A DNA stretch of 64,000 nucleotides from Mermis nigrescens (Eukaryota > Nematoda > Enoplea > Mermithida > Mermithidae): positions 1,815,893-1,879,892 of the forward strand of contig JAVLUZ010000223.1 of NCBI GenBank assembly GCA_036768485.1. Direction: 5' to 3'. The position numbers and the translations under genes are program-made. Below, in pieces: positions 9,113 to 21,224 of the stretch. Every line of letters starts with the position of its first letter. Position 1 is the first letter of the stretch. Under the pieces are notes generated by a model that saw only the letters and a list, made by a program, of their open reading frames with translations, searched no databases and was not told where the DNA came from.

Positions 9113-10860
9113 AAAGACGGATTAGAGAAAACAAGTTCAGTTGTCATGAAGGCACATTTGTCATGTCAATAATATTAGTGTGTATATTTTGAAAATGTTC
9201 TTGAACTAACTTCTCTGCAGCCTTTGACAACTTTGATCGAGCTTTTATGAAATTAGCACCAGGCAGATCTTGATTTTCTCTTCGCTGTATTACCTTCGTC
9301 TGACACGCTTCAATAAATATGTTAACAAAAATTGAATGAGATTAACCGTAGATCAGCATAAAGTCAAGAAATGTACCGATTCCGATCTAGCATTTTATGT
9401 TTAAATGAGCTACTATATTAATTAGAATGTGGAAAGAATTAATATTTATATAAGGATTACGTTTTGGACGAGAAGTATTCCTTTTACAACATAGCAATTA
9501 TTTCAGCATTTTCAGGGAATATCTCGCAAGAATTAAACTTTTTCGGAAAGACCTCTTGTTGCGTACTTCAGCGATTACAGAGTTAATTCTCACAGAAATA
9601 TTCAAATGAACAACGGCTATTCGATCATAAATTTAAGAATGAACTAAAATTGAGGAAAAATAATAGGAACAGAATAGTAGGTTTCTCGAAGGAGACTATG
9701 GTTGTGAAGCTCAAAGTCTGGAAAGACTCCTCCTGACATCACTTTTGTACAATTTACATAGGATTTCATAACTTTTTAATTTTCATTATTTTTTTAATTC
9801 TCATAATTTTTCAATTTTCATAATTTTATTATTTCATAATTTCAAGTCAAGAAGCTTCAGCATAACTAGATCCAGCAAAAATTTAAGAAAAAAATTAACA
9901 TTTTGAGTAACATGTTGTATAAACAGTCAACTTCAACTAGGTTCATGCAAGCAGTTTGAATAATACAAAAGTTCCGATTATTCTCAGATCTCACGGATTA
10001 ATGTTAACCATGCTTTATATCAATGAGCCTCATCGCTTTTCTGTACTTCATCTAGAGTCTCTACTCTCTGTGATTTATAAGGAATCTAATGCAGTGAACA
10101 TAAAAATATTCGAGAAATAGCAGTTTTAATTAAAAAAAGTTTTTGTGAATTTTCAACGTGTTAGCAATCTCTCATATGCTTTCTGACTTACTAGACAGCT
10201 TTATCAATGGAAAATTCACATGCTTCTGCATTAGACTGTGATTGAATAGATTCATGAATGGAATCAATCTGCTTTTAAAAATAAATTGAGATGCAAATTG
10301 AACATTAAAATAATTCATAATATTCGCATTGACTGTTGTACTAAATGAATGTGAATTATTAATAGCAATGTATAGAAAGACCTACTTTATTGCTATAAAA
10401 GACTTGCTTAATCAAAATATTATCTTTGTTTACGATCAAGAAGAGTAGCTATGTACATATATACATCTTATCAAAAGAAATGTTATACATTGGTATACAG
10501 ATTAATAATGCACCAGAAATGTTGCAGGCAATATGGTAAAAAAACAAGTTTCTTGGACAGCAACATTGAAATGAGTTATATTTCAAGCTGCTTAGAACGA
10601 TTTTGCTTTTAAACCATTAATTAAAAACTATATAAAACTACTTTAATGGCAATATGATCTTATTTGATGTATACTATTTCGCTATTAAAATCTGCAGCCA
10701 ACCAATTATTGGGCTGGTAGACAGATATTGCACATTTTAAATCATTCATACTATGCACACTCACTAAGCATATGTTGACGCACACACGCATACCTGTACC
10801 TACATACATAGTATAACATACATTGAGGCCCGGTCCCGATCAAATTTTATGCCGTTCCTT
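9113..10860. other. 1.7 kb with no recognised feature
   Basis: AT-rich sequence with runs such as AATTTTCATAATTTT near 9775-9845. I find no clean inverted repeats, no ORF of note and no exon-like conserved segment. It stands out as one of the few stretches free of recognisable transposon families. Confidence 0.4.
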
Positions 10861-10870
10861 CATTAGGTGA

Positions 10871-11215
10871 GGGGCAGACATGCACAGCGTGAGAATTCTG
10901 GGGGATGAAATTTTAAAATACCTTTTTTGGGCTTAAAAATCGTAGTTGCACGTCAAAAACGTCGTTTTTCTACGTTGCTGACGATGCTCTATCATTCGCA
11001 AGCATAAAAACAAAATTTTCGGAAAAAAATCGAAAAAGTCGGATAAATTGAACAAAATGTAGCTAAAACAAGAGTCGAAAATTGTTACATTTCTGAACAA
11101 ATAGATCGTCTAAAAACACTTTAAAAAAGCACCTTTTCTGCGATTTGTAGGAATTTTTCGAAACTTTGTAAAAATCACGAATTCCAGGGGGGCGAAAATT
11201 TTCTGGTACATTCAT
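10871..11215 (-). mobile_element. CATACATGATC-family MITE, truncated
   Basis: It begins CAGACATGCACAGCGTGAG and is followed by the family interior in reverse (CGTTTTTCTACGTTGCTGACGATGC). The second terminus is missing; similarity fades after GGGGCGAAAATTTTCTGG at 11205. Confidence 0.65.
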
Positions 11216-11503
11216 AAGGTCTTATCTACGTATTATTTTATAAATTTTATAAAGTTACCACTTATTGATGCCAACTTTTTGATGCTATTTTTTAGAGGTC
11301 GGAAATTTTTACTGTTTATTGTGTCGATTTATTTATGAAGAGAATTACTCTAAGTACCAAATATTATTGAAAAAATTAATAAAGCTAGCAGAAAGATTAA
11401 GGCATAACTTTTTACCATTTATTTAAAAATTATAATTATGTTTTAAAATAATACCTGGAACATTGGATGCGCTGCGCGAGTTATGATTTGTGTTGGATAT
11501 CGC

Positions 11504-11860
11504 CATACATGATCTTGAGGGGGCCCCAAAAAAGCTTCCACCTCCCCAAAAATTTTTTCATCCCCACCCCCAGAATTTAAAGCTTTTTAAGAGTTTCCGA
11601 AAAATTCGCAGAAAAGGTGTTGTGTCAAGCGTTTTTAGCTGTTTGCTTGAAAGTGCGAAATACCCGGCACTTCGCGCCATATACTCATTTTTTACTATAT
11701 TTTGTTCAATTTAACGTATTTTTTATTTTTCGAGTTTTTTAAATTTTTTTATGCTCTAGAAAGACAAGCATCGTCAGAAACGCCGAAATTGACGCGTATG
11801 AACCATGTTCGAGCCCATTAAAATTTCACCCCCCCTCAATTTTCATGCAGTGTGTGTCTG
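11504..11860 (+). mobile_element. CATACATGATC-family MITE with perfect TSD
   Basis: It starts CATACATGATCTTGAGG and ends GCAGTGTGTGTCTG. Perfect 8-bp duplications GATATCGC at 11496-11503 and 11861-11868. It contains the shared hairpin in the form GGCACTTCGCGCC near 11667. Confidence 0.9.
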
Positions 11861-11868
11861 GATATCGC

Positions 11869-13139
11869 TCATTATTTTCACGTACGAAGTACGGTAATGA
11901 TCTTCCTGTGACTTCTGTACATACAATTGTTTAAATAAGCTGCTGCCGCAGTACAGCTTAAAAAATAAAAAGTTGCGATGCCGGCATTTGAAGCTCGTTT
12001 TAAGTGTTGCTATTTTCGGACGTTTTTTCAAAATGAGCTTACTTTATCTCTTACTCTTTATTTATTTCGATGCTTTATAAATCGTCCCTTTTCGTCGTGT
12101 GCGACAGTAAGTAAATGTCTGTCAATCAGTGTTTAATCTTTTCAAGATTGTTTTATTGATTTAAAGTCCTTTTTATGTCATCGTCCAATTAACAAAGGAA
12201 TTCTATTTCTACTGGAAAACATGTGACGTATGAAACTACCTAAATGCTGACCTGATGAAGCCTAGTTACACAGTTCGGTTTTTCAACGTAAACATGCAAC
12301 GGAGTCGGTAAAACTAATTTCAGATTTAAGTAATGTGTTGAATAGAATCGGTTCAGTTCCATGGTGCTTAGTTATGCTGCATTGATATATATTTTCCACC
12401 TTATATTTTGACGTTTTGCGCGTCTCATAGATGATTTTGCTTCTAGCTCGATCGGAAGATGGCCGAGAAGAGATGTTTCGTTTGTCTTGCCTCAACCCTT
12501 TGTTATTAAATAGAATGTGCAGTGAACATTAATATTTTATCATGTTTCAAGCGAATAAAATTTTTTATGATTCGATTTATTAAGAAAGTCGACTGGTCAA
12601 AGCGATCATCTGCTAATTTATTCACGCGTGCTTATGATAATTAATGAGCGTACATATGTATGTAATGACTGAGTCTGCTTTTCATCTCCGTGTCTTAGAA
12701 AAATGAAATGCAAAGCCTGGAGAGTAGTAGTCATTGATGTAAAATTTAAATATCCTATTGTTACTGTCATTTGTAGGAATGAAATATGAGGTACGATCGC
12801 GTCTGCAGTGCACTAAGGCAAATAATAATTCGATAGTACGGTCCGTTGGGATCTTTCCTACAATTTCGCCTTCACCGTATTTCTTCAGATTTGACCTTAC
12901 TTCCATACGTTATATTTATTTGGAAGGTTGGATTTAGATGTTGCTCCTTTATGAGGATGGACGAATTCTTTTTTTCAAGTGCTTAAGTATGATTGAAATT
13001 GGGGGAATATGGTGGGGATTTTGTAGATTCGTCCGTTAGACCTACTTGAAGTACTGTCTACCTTATTTTTAAGGTCGATTTTCAGACCTACTGCTACTGT
13101 TAACCTATCTGATCCTTACTTCGCTTTCAAAATTTTGGG
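11869..13139. other. 1.3 kb with no recognised feature
   Basis: Mixed composition and low repeat content. Minus-strand open stretches of about 60-75 codons occur (11843-12031, 12283-12495, 12682-12906), but none resembles a known protein or has convincing splice sites on both sides. Confidence 0.35.
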
Positions 13140-13147
13140 CTTAAAAC

Positions 13148-13596
13148 CACGGTTTTTTTTTTGTACTCGGCAAAGATTTTTCCCGATGTACAAAGACTTT
13201 TGGGGACCATCTTTGTACATGTACAAAGATTTTTGGGAAGACAAAAATTGCAAAAAAGGTCTAAAATTCGGGAAAATTTCGGCGCTTCGCGCCGAAATGA
13301 GTAATTGTGTGTTCTATATATCTTTATAATGGCAGAAATTGCATTTCAAAAGTAAAAATGTCAAATTTTTCGGCGCTTCGCGCCGTTTTCAGATAATTTT
13401 TAGTATTTTTTGGCGTCAGAAACCCAGAAATTAGCTATAATACACTACCAAAGATCGAAAACCCTGTTTAACCACACTAAAATCGCTACTGTACTATAGT
13501 ATAGTACACAAAAATTTGCATGTACAAAATGTACAAAGACTTTTGGGGACCATCTTTGTACATGTACAAACGGACCTTGTACAAAAAAAAACACTG
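13148..13596. mobile_element. TGTACAAAG-word element, copy 1
   Basis: Ends CACGGTTTTTTT and AAAAAAAAACACTG (inverse CAGTGTTTTTTTTT). Perfect 8-bp duplications CTTAAAAC at 13140-13147 and 13597-13604. Inside both ends lies the inverted word TGTACAAAGACTTTTGGGG with its inverse. Two copies of the hairpin GGCGCTTCGCGCC are at about 13280 and 13371. A second full copy is at 50499-50949. Confidence 0.92.
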
Positions 13597-13679
13597 CTTA
13601 AAACTAATTATCAACGGTAAAAAAACTGATTTGTAATTTGCGGATGGATTATTCGAATTTCACCTGAAAAAGTGCAGGG

Positions 13680-13724
13680 TGTCGCATGTACACGATTTTA
13701 TTTCGGCGCCACAGCTCTAATTTT
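13680..13724. mobile_element. Solitary end of a TAGAGCTG-family element
   Basis: The phrase GGCGCCACAGCTCTA matches the right end of the elements at 1012-4767 and 56482-57609. No matching left end is apparent, so this looks like a truncated remnant. Confidence 0.45.
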
Positions 13725-13958
13725 TGTTTAAATTCAGCGAATGTTTATCAAAACACAGTCGAAGCAAGGAATCTTTCGTTGCAAGATTTTGATTGCTGAA
13801 CTACTGTTGTTTATGAGAAATAGACATCAATGCGATTAGCATTATTCACGTGAACTTCAGAGAAATCTTGACGACGTTTTGATGCTTTTAATCCCAATGT
13901 CAGCTGTAATTTCGTCGAGCATACTTAAAATGCGATTCTTCAACAGCTCGGTGACCAC

Positions 13959-14184
13959 CATAGGTGGGCGACACCAGAGTTCTGGGGTGCAAGATTTTTC
14001 AAAGGTCAAAAATGGCCTTAAAAATGGTGGTATGGCGAAAAAACACCAGTTTTCAACGTTTCTCATCGAGCACTATCCATTGGCATCAAAAAATTGCGAA
14101 AAAAACAAAAAAATATCAAAAATTGAATTCTGGGGAAGGGTATTTTAATTTCTGGGGGTGCATACCCCCACACGCCCAGGTATG
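13959..14184 (+). mobile_element. CATAGG-family MITE
   Basis: Starts CATAGGTGGGCGACACC, ends CGCCCAGGTATG. Flanks GTGACCAC (13951-13958) and GTGACCAG (14185-14192), 7 of 8. Confidence 0.9.
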
Positions 14185-14689
14185 GTGACCAGTGACCACC
14201 CCAGTCGTGTTTTGTAGCCTCTGAATCTGACAAATCTCAAAATAACATGACCTACCTAAGCGAAATGTAATAGTCATTATCTTCGTTCATCAGCTAAAAT
14301 AGGTATCATGGGTTATTTTTTAAAAGACCTTCATCAAGTCCTTAGTCTGCGAAGCAACTGTTGGCCAATATCTATTTTCAATTGATCGAATTTTCGATTC
14401 ACCTGAGAAATAGCTGATATTGGGGTGAAAAGCATTAAAACGTCGCATGTGTCTGCTTGAAGTTACGGAAATAATGCTTAAAGTGTTGAAGCCGATTTCT
14501 CGCGAAGCGCTGTAGGTCAAGTACTGAAAGTTTGTGACAAAAAATTGTTAGGCTTTGACCGTGTTTTGACAAAGTTTTGTTTAATTTAAACAAAAATTGC
14601 AGGTGAGGTGGTGGAATACGTTATTGATAGATAAGTACGTGGGACGATAGTTTAAATAGTGATCAATAACAATAGACGTCATAAGGATT

Positions 14690-15604
14690 GTTCATACTTC
14701 GTTCGATCCGGCGCCGCGCAGCGCCGCATGCCGCACCCCGTCGGACTCTTGCCGGACAAACCCGCATGCGGCAGTGTGCGGCACGAGTCCGCCGAGATGC
14801 GGCATGCGGCGCCGGATCGGACAGTCAATCCGACTTTCATTCATACTTCTTCCGGCTAAAAATCAGTATTTGCACCGCAACAAACATTGACGTTTTTATA
14901 TTGTTTCTGTCGGAGTGCGTTTCAACCATACCTAGGGGTGGGGGGTATGCATCCCCGCAGAAAGCAGAATACTAGAAACCAAAATACCTCCCCCAGAATT
15001 CAATTTTAAAATTTTTTGTTTTTTGCAATTTTTGATGCTAATGGATAGTGCTTGATGAGAAACGTTGAAAAATAGTGTTTTTTGCCATACCAACAGCCAT
15101 TTTTTGACCTTTGAAAAAATCTTGCATCCCCCAGAACTTTGGTATCCCCCACCTATAGTTTCTACTGTTGTGTTGCTTGTATTGTATGTAGAAGATACGC
15201 ATTTTGATCTGGACTATGAATAAAAATTGATTAATTTGAGTACAGAGCAGCAAATTAATCAAAAATTCAAAACTTGAGAAATAAAATAGTATTAAATAAA
15301 CAAGGCGTGCAATGCGCTACATGTCGCGTCAATCTTCCAAAGTACAGGGCAGTCTGCTGAACATATTGATTTTTTACGCTGTCCTATACATTTCATGTGC
15401 ACCGGACGGACGAAAGTTGAAACCAACTCAACTTCTCCGTTCCGGCAAAAAAGCCGCATTGCGGCACAGATTATGACGTCACACGCGTGGGAAAGTCGGA
15501 CGCGTGCCGCATGATGCCGGATAACGCCGGAGCGTGCCGCATCGGTTTTGTCAAATTTTGTATTCCGACACCAAACCGGACGGAGCCGGACGAAGTATGA
15601 ATGG
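14690..15604. mobile_element. CATACTTCG-end element with GCCGCATGCGGC word
   Basis: The left end, TTCATACTTCGTTCGATCCGG, is inverted at the right as CCGGACGAAGTATGAA (15585-15601). The subterminal regions (14705-14815 and 15415-15545) are rich in GCCGCATG, GCATGCGGC and TGCCGGA words in both orientations. I could not define a duplication, so the ends are good to within a few bases. A CATAGG MITE is nested at 14927-15157. Confidence 0.7.
14927..15157 (-). mobile_element. CATAGG-family MITE nested in the CATACTTCG element
   Basis: Starts CATACCTAGGGG and ends CCCCCACCTATA. Flanks GTTTCAAC (14919-14926) and GTTTCTAC (15158-15165) match at 7 of 8. Confidence 0.88.
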
Positions 15605-15609
15605 GCCTA

Positions 15610-17810
15610 TAACCTGCTCTATGGCTTTAGTTGCAAGCTTACCTGATTTTCCTTTCGGAATGATGCCAGCTTATGAGTGTTTATGAATTATATAACGATC
15701 TATTATCTGTATTCTCTCAGTAATCGCCTTCAATCCACCTCTAAAAACTATGTACCTATGTATACACAAACTATATTCCGCTGTTTATTAAAAATTAGAT
15801 AATTTTAAACCCATTTATGTACAAATCATTCTCACGATTGGTGTTAGGTGCATTTACTTTGTACACATTAGTAGCAAAGGCAAGTATTTAACACAAAAGT
15901 TTCTTATACATAAAAATTTTGAGTAGATCACCCGTGACTGACTTAATTACTAAAAAAGGTGTTTTTGAATTCAGTTATTATCCATCACATCAGTGGTAAG
16001 TGAGTTTTGTCGAGTGATGTACTGCTTTGTGTACAAAATAACACATAAGCAGAGGGCACTAAATCAGATTTTGCGCAATAAGAATTAAGAAACTCCCGTA
16101 GCGCTTGAAAAAGTTATTTTTTATGGATGTTACTGGTAATTATTTGTAGTTGCGAAATGTGAATAACCTAACCTTAATGTTCATTTGCCTACTCTGCACT
16201 TTAGTCGCAGAAATGACTGGCCTTTTACGTACTTTGATCTCCAATTCAGTTAGCTTTTATTACATCCAGTAGGTACATTATCAGTATTAACCTGTTGATG
16301 TTATGTTTTCCGTGCGCACGCACTTTTTAATGTGAAATAAAACTTGATCGATCGCGAGTTGACTCCATTACAGGCACGTTAGTTATCTGTGGGCATTCCT
16401 GCTGTGCATGATGCTTCGATCAATATTTCATGACGTCTTTTCTACACATGCCTGCCACATTCGGATAACGACCGGAAGCTTTCTAGTATCGCGTTGCGAC
16501 GTTAAAATTAGATTTAGCAGCTACGCATAGGCGGGCAAGAGCATTGAAAGCGATTTTGTGCATTTGTCGTATATTTATGCATCACATGCAGTTTTGTATC
16601 GACGTTTCGCTTTTGTGTGGTAGTAGAGTAAGTAGTAGGTGCATTTGTGAGAGGAACGCCTCTTTATCTCGTACAGAAAGTTCACTGCGTGCTTAATTTG
16701 CCGCGCTATTGTGTGATAGTCGAACCGCACAGATCTAATATCGCTGTGATTGACTTTTGTATAGTAATTCTCTGAGTAGCTGTTGCTGGTAAGATCATTT
16801 CTTCATGTATGTGGTTCGTATTGATCACCCAATATTCATGCTTCTGTTTCGAAGTCCCCCCACCGTTTTTTACGCAGTGTGTGCATATCTGTCATTTAGA
16901 AGAATTATGGATCCTCGATTTCAAACATAGCCTATTCTGTAGCCTTCGATTTCGTAACCGCCTTCAACTTCTCCACGATTCGTTTTGCGCTTTCTTATTC
17001 ACACGCGTTTATCAGCTAATTCTCGTACCCAAAGTCTGCGACTAATTGGCCCTTTTGCTGTGTTCTGTTTTATGTATATTAACGTAGCTTTGCTCCAAAA
17101 TGAAAGTAATGTATGCAGCTGTTTTGGCTGAGTCGAGTTTCTTTTCGAACATCTTTTTTGGGGCCTTACTGCCTATACTGCCTAGATAACTATTACGCGC
17201 ACATCAATAGTTAACGACTACTATACATGCGCTTAACGTTTCTAAGATGGTCTGCTTCAGGATTCTTTTCTTCATTCATACAACAGTTTTTTTGTCTGTG
17301 AGTGTCAAAATTTTATGGCTTCTATTAACAGACCCAAAATTGAGTTTTCAAATGGAGTTTTATTTTTTCTCAAGAGACAGTTGCAAAGATCGAGATAAAC
17401 ATCGACTCTTTCGTGAATTCTATTCAATTTAGGTTTTTAAACAATTTTCTGGTAGAAATTTTCAATAAGCATGTACGAGGTTTCGTACAAGATGTATGGA
17501 ATTATGCGGCCAGGCCAGTAGAGGTAAAATCCACAAACAGTCATATAGTGCTTATTTTTGAATAGTTTCATTCTGATCATGCAATGCATGTGACACTGAC
17601 AACTGATTGATAATAAACTTACAACACCATAAAAATCAAAGGAGCTTAGAAAATGCGCTGATTTTTCAGCAATATTTTGGCTCATAAGTTTTTCGGCGTC
17701 GACCATGTGTTATTTTATTGAATCTGTAAAAGCTTAATGTTTTAATGATCTGCAAAAAAAGAAAACTATCAGATTACGTCAAAAAAAATCGTTTGACGCA
17801 TATCGTTTAC
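15610..17810. other. 2.2 kb without recognised gene or transposon
   Basis: The segment 16380-16800 has more even base composition than its surroundings and ends in GCTGTTGCTG followed by a good donor, GTAAGATC (donor GT at 16790). It could hold a non-coding first exon of a plus-strand gene, possibly the REEP gene 8.6 kb downstream, but nothing ties the two together. Open stretches at 16809-17045 and 17437-17706 look like chance. Confidence 0.3.
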
Positions 17811-18052
17811 AAGCCCAGGGGCCGGTTTCAATATAGCGACTTAAGTCTGAAATCAGACTTAAGTTCAAAATTAGAACTTAAGTCCCAACATAGCGGTTTC
17901 AATAAGATTTTAAGTTCGGACTTAATTGTCCGAACTTAAGAATAAGCCGGTTTCAATAAAATTTAGTCCGAACATAAGTTCCGACTTAAGTTGCAAATAT
18001 TTAAGACAGCATGGAGCTGTCTTAAGTCAGTTCAGTACCGCACAAATTTGCA

Positions 18053-18232
18053 ATGGCTGGTCGATTGTTTCTGTTGCTCAATGAAGAAAAAGAAGGTTTA
18101 CAAGGAAATCGGATTCTTCGGGATCGCTTGAATCCTATTCTGATTTTGCGTCACTTTTTAAATCGGTATTTGAATTTATATGTGTCCATAAAATTAGTAA
18201 GTTTTATTATTTTTCTAGCAGATTTTTCATAG
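18053..18232 (+). pseudogene. Harbinger-like transposase N-terminal fragment
   Basis: The frame starts MAGRLFLLLNEEKEG and continues with RILRDRLNPILILRHFLNRY, which resembles the RDR-NPL motif near the N-terminus of Harbinger transposases (family knowledge). It stays open for 59 codons. A GTAAGT at 18196 could be a donor, but no downstream DDE-containing exon is visible before the opposite gene. Internal deletion has probably removed it. Not expected to be functional. Confidence 0.5.
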
Positions 18233-18994
18233 CTTGCACAGAAGGAATATCGTACGGCTAAATACAGCTAAGAAGTAGCGTTTGAACGTTTTTGAGACGC
18301 ATTTTTCGACATCACAATCTACATAAATTTCTGAGGTAATGGATTTTGTGTTAAAACTAAAAATGTAGCTTAAAACACTTGGCAATAATACTAAGATCTA
18401 CAAATGAAATTAACGTTATTTCAAAATGTTCTGTTAGGTCGAAAAGGCCAAAACATTCTTTCACTTCGGAAAATTTCATCAAAATTTTTTGAAGAGAAAA
18501 CTTAGTTATCCAGCAACTGACGTTAACGATTAACAAACAACCCTAATAGAAAGATGTTTGAAAAATTAAAAAAATTGAAAGAATTCATAAAATTTATTTT
18601 AATAATTTTTCAATCATAAAACGACAAAAATTCGTTCGACTCCAAGTGCCTAAAATTCGGACATTCTGTCATTTTAAATGAAGCGTGTAGTGGACTAGAT
18701 GGGAAAGGCCAGTACTGCTTCGAATTAGCACTTAGTTAAAATAACAGGCGTTGATTTTTCAAGAAAAAACATAAGTATTTATCCAGCCTTTTATAGCATA
18801 AAACAGAACAGAGGAACCTGCTAAAATCTATTCTTTGCTGTAGTATAAAAACTAAGAATTTAGGACTTCTCAGATGTTTTCAATCTCATTTTACTCTATT
18901 TTGACATCAACGTCTAAGAAATAAGATTAATGAATATTAATATAATATCATAGACAATATCATAACCTAAAAACAAGAAGCAAGAAGATGTTTT

Positions 18995-19492
18995 TCAATT
19001 TAACTCAGATAGTTTCCAAGAATTTGCAAGTAGGTATTCACTCAGAGTCGGACAGTAGTCCTTCCGTCGCTTCGTCTGTGTCCATTCTTCCAGCAATGCC
19101 AGTAAAGCTTCCGAATCTTTGTAAGCTTCGATAATATCTCCCAAAACTGGAGGGATTGGCGATGCAGGTGGGCCACCACCGGTTTCGACCGCGAACCTCC
19201 TAATTGTTGCACTTTTGTGCTTTGTCGAGTTCTTTAAATTTGACCATTTTTTAAATTTCGTCCAAAGAGCGTTTGTTTGCCGGGTAAGCCGAATTCACAT
19301 CTTGCACGATTTCTAGCCAAGTCGATTGTTTCCTCCTTTTATAATCTACATTATTAAATTTTGTTTCAAGTAATTCTCGCTTGGATAAGCACAACTCCTT
19401 TAGCTTTTCAATTTCTTTTGCTGACCAATTAAAAGACCGTTTTCTTTTCCTCCATGCTTTTTTAAGAGTTACAACGACGCGATTGACAAGTT
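18995..19492 (-). pseudogene. Frameshifted Myb/SANT-like transposon gene
   Basis: The minus-strand frame from about 19492 to 19251 reads KRKRSFNWSAKEIEKLKEL and then VQDVNSAYPANKRSLDEI, followed by a stop. In the next frame the family pattern continues (WTKFKKWSNLKNS, then FAVETGGGPPASP) to a stop at 18995-18997. The Trp spacing and the TGGGPP motif are typical of the Myb/SANT-like DNA-binding protein that accompanies Harbinger transposases. The change of frame near 19262 makes this a broken gene. It belongs to the element at 17818-19768. Confidence 0.65.
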
Positions 19493-19924
19493 AATGAATA
19501 ATTGTTCGATTGTGTTGTATACAAGCGGGCAACACCGCTTGTCGGACTGTGGACCTAATGTTCCTCTTCACATGTCCGCCTCCGGCGGGCAGCAATAGAG
19601 CTCGAATTTCGCCAAAGACTAAAGTTCCAACTTAAGTTCTAACTTAACGAGGTCGGACTTAAATTTTTATTGAAACCGACTTAAGTTCGGACTTATCCTA
19701 GTTGGAACTTTAGGACTTAAGTTCGGACTTAAGTCCGGACTTAAGTTTATCATATTGAAACCGGCCCCAGAAAAGGGGCACTTGAGAAAAATTTTCTGGC
19801 TTTGATACCACGCCTCTTAAATTTTTTTGCTGTACTTGTCGGCAGTTGAGTTGACTAATGAATAAAGTGTAATTTGTAAGACGAAACTTATTTATCTTCT
19901 TTGTCACTAAAAATGTTAGCACCA

Positions 19925-20320
19925 GTTAGTTATTCGAAATGAATTCTTTAACATTACCTTCTTTTCAAGATTATATATTGGTGACCAGAATCGTATTTAG
20001 GATTAGCCAACGTCGGGGGCGAGCAGATACGTCATAAATTGGTTTATAGTTCAGAAAATTCGTTGATGTAGCTTGCAAAAACTGCATTTTCCAACGTTTA
20101 TGAAGATCATAAAATTCTAACTTTTCGAAAAAAGATTTTATTCTCTAAAGGATATATATCATAAGCCGTTTTTTGGCCGCGCTTTAAGAAGGATTATGGT
20201 AAATACATCCATATATCTGGGAAAATTTGAAGATTTTTAAGATATGCAATTTTTCCATCTTTCCGTGCATTATCTTACTTTCCAAAATTTCTATTGTTCT
20301 ATAATGAGGGCTTTGTTGGT
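19925..20320. other. Repeat-like remnant, no gene
   Basis: AT-rich with phrases seen in decayed repeats elsewhere (GATTAGCC, GGTGACCAGAATCG). No clear termini. Confidence 0.3.
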
Positions 20321-20675
20321 GACCAGACATTCGCTTGGAGAATTGGGGGGTTCACCCCACGCAAAGCTTTTCACTCCCCGCGAAAAATTCTTTTCAAAAA
20401 AGATTTGAAGAAAATATCTTATTTTATGTGTTTTTAGCGATCTTTATGTTCAAAAATACCTATTTTTACAGCAGAGCTTCGCATCAAATGGCCATTTCCG
20501 ACTATGTTTTGCTGACTTTTGCTTAGAATTTTCTGCAATTTAATCATCTACAAAAGAAGTGCATTGTCAGAAACGTCAAAAATTGGTGCTTTTGTCGCGT
20601 AACGATCCATCGTTTTTCAGCCCGAAAACGGCGCTAAGATTTTTTGGATTCGCCCCTAGGTTCCATTGCTATGCA
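20320..20675 (+). mobile_element. Diverged relative of the CATACATGATC MITE family
   Basis: The order of internal phrases follows that family (GGGGGGTTCACCCC, then GTCAGAAACGTCAAAAATTGG, then GATTCGCCCCTAGG), but both ends are degraded and no duplication is visible. Confidence 0.45.
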
Positions 20676-21205
20676 TGCATAATGTTGACGAGATAAGAAA
20701 GGTGTTCTGTCATTTTCGTATTAGTTGCGCTGTCCTGTTTTTCCTTGAATCGTTGTGCGCCTTTATTACTACATAACACCCATCCACCACGAATAAAGTT
20801 TCTGAGGATTGTTGTTTAAGTTGCACTGTAAAGCGATTTCTCAGAAACTTCTTTTCACCTTTCCTACTTGTAGCCGGCTACTTGAATCATAACTGATTCT
20901 TGATTTTGGTTATAAATAGCAAAAACAATTGAAAACTTAAAAGGGTATATTGTAGTCAGACAGAAGTTTTGACTAGGTATAAAAACAAAAAAATTTCCAT
21001 AAGCATTCCTCGTGATTTTGATAGTTTTCTTAAAAATTATTTCTGGTCAAAAATTGCAAAGAAAACATTTTACATTAAAGGTTTCAATCCTGAAAAGTAC
21101 CTCTTTAATGCCTTTTGTTTGTCATAAATTGTCCCTCGAGTACGTTATTGAAAGTTAATGAGATCCTGAGGGCGCTATTAGATTCATGTAGAAAGATTTT
21201 GACAT

Positions 21206-21224
21206 ATATATATATATATATATA
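21206..21224. repeat. Short TA microsatellite
   Basis: Pure TA run. It directly abuts the inverted-repeat element at 21225, which used a TA as its target. Confidence 0.8.

Larger units (their letters stand above)
17818..19768. mobile_element. PIF/Harbinger-like DNA transposon, degenerate
   Basis: The terminal inverted repeats are GGGGCCGGTTTCAATAT at both ends. Inside each end are arrays of the words ACTTAAGT and GGACTTAAGTCC in both orientations (17835-18030 and 19615-19750). The interior holds two coding remnants on opposite strands: a transposase-like N-terminus (18053-18232) and a Myb/SANT-like frame (18995-19492). An opposed transposase and Myb-like gene is the known architecture of PIF/Harbinger elements. 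Most of the transposase catalytic region is missing. I could not assign the expected 3-bp duplication. Confidence 0.75.
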
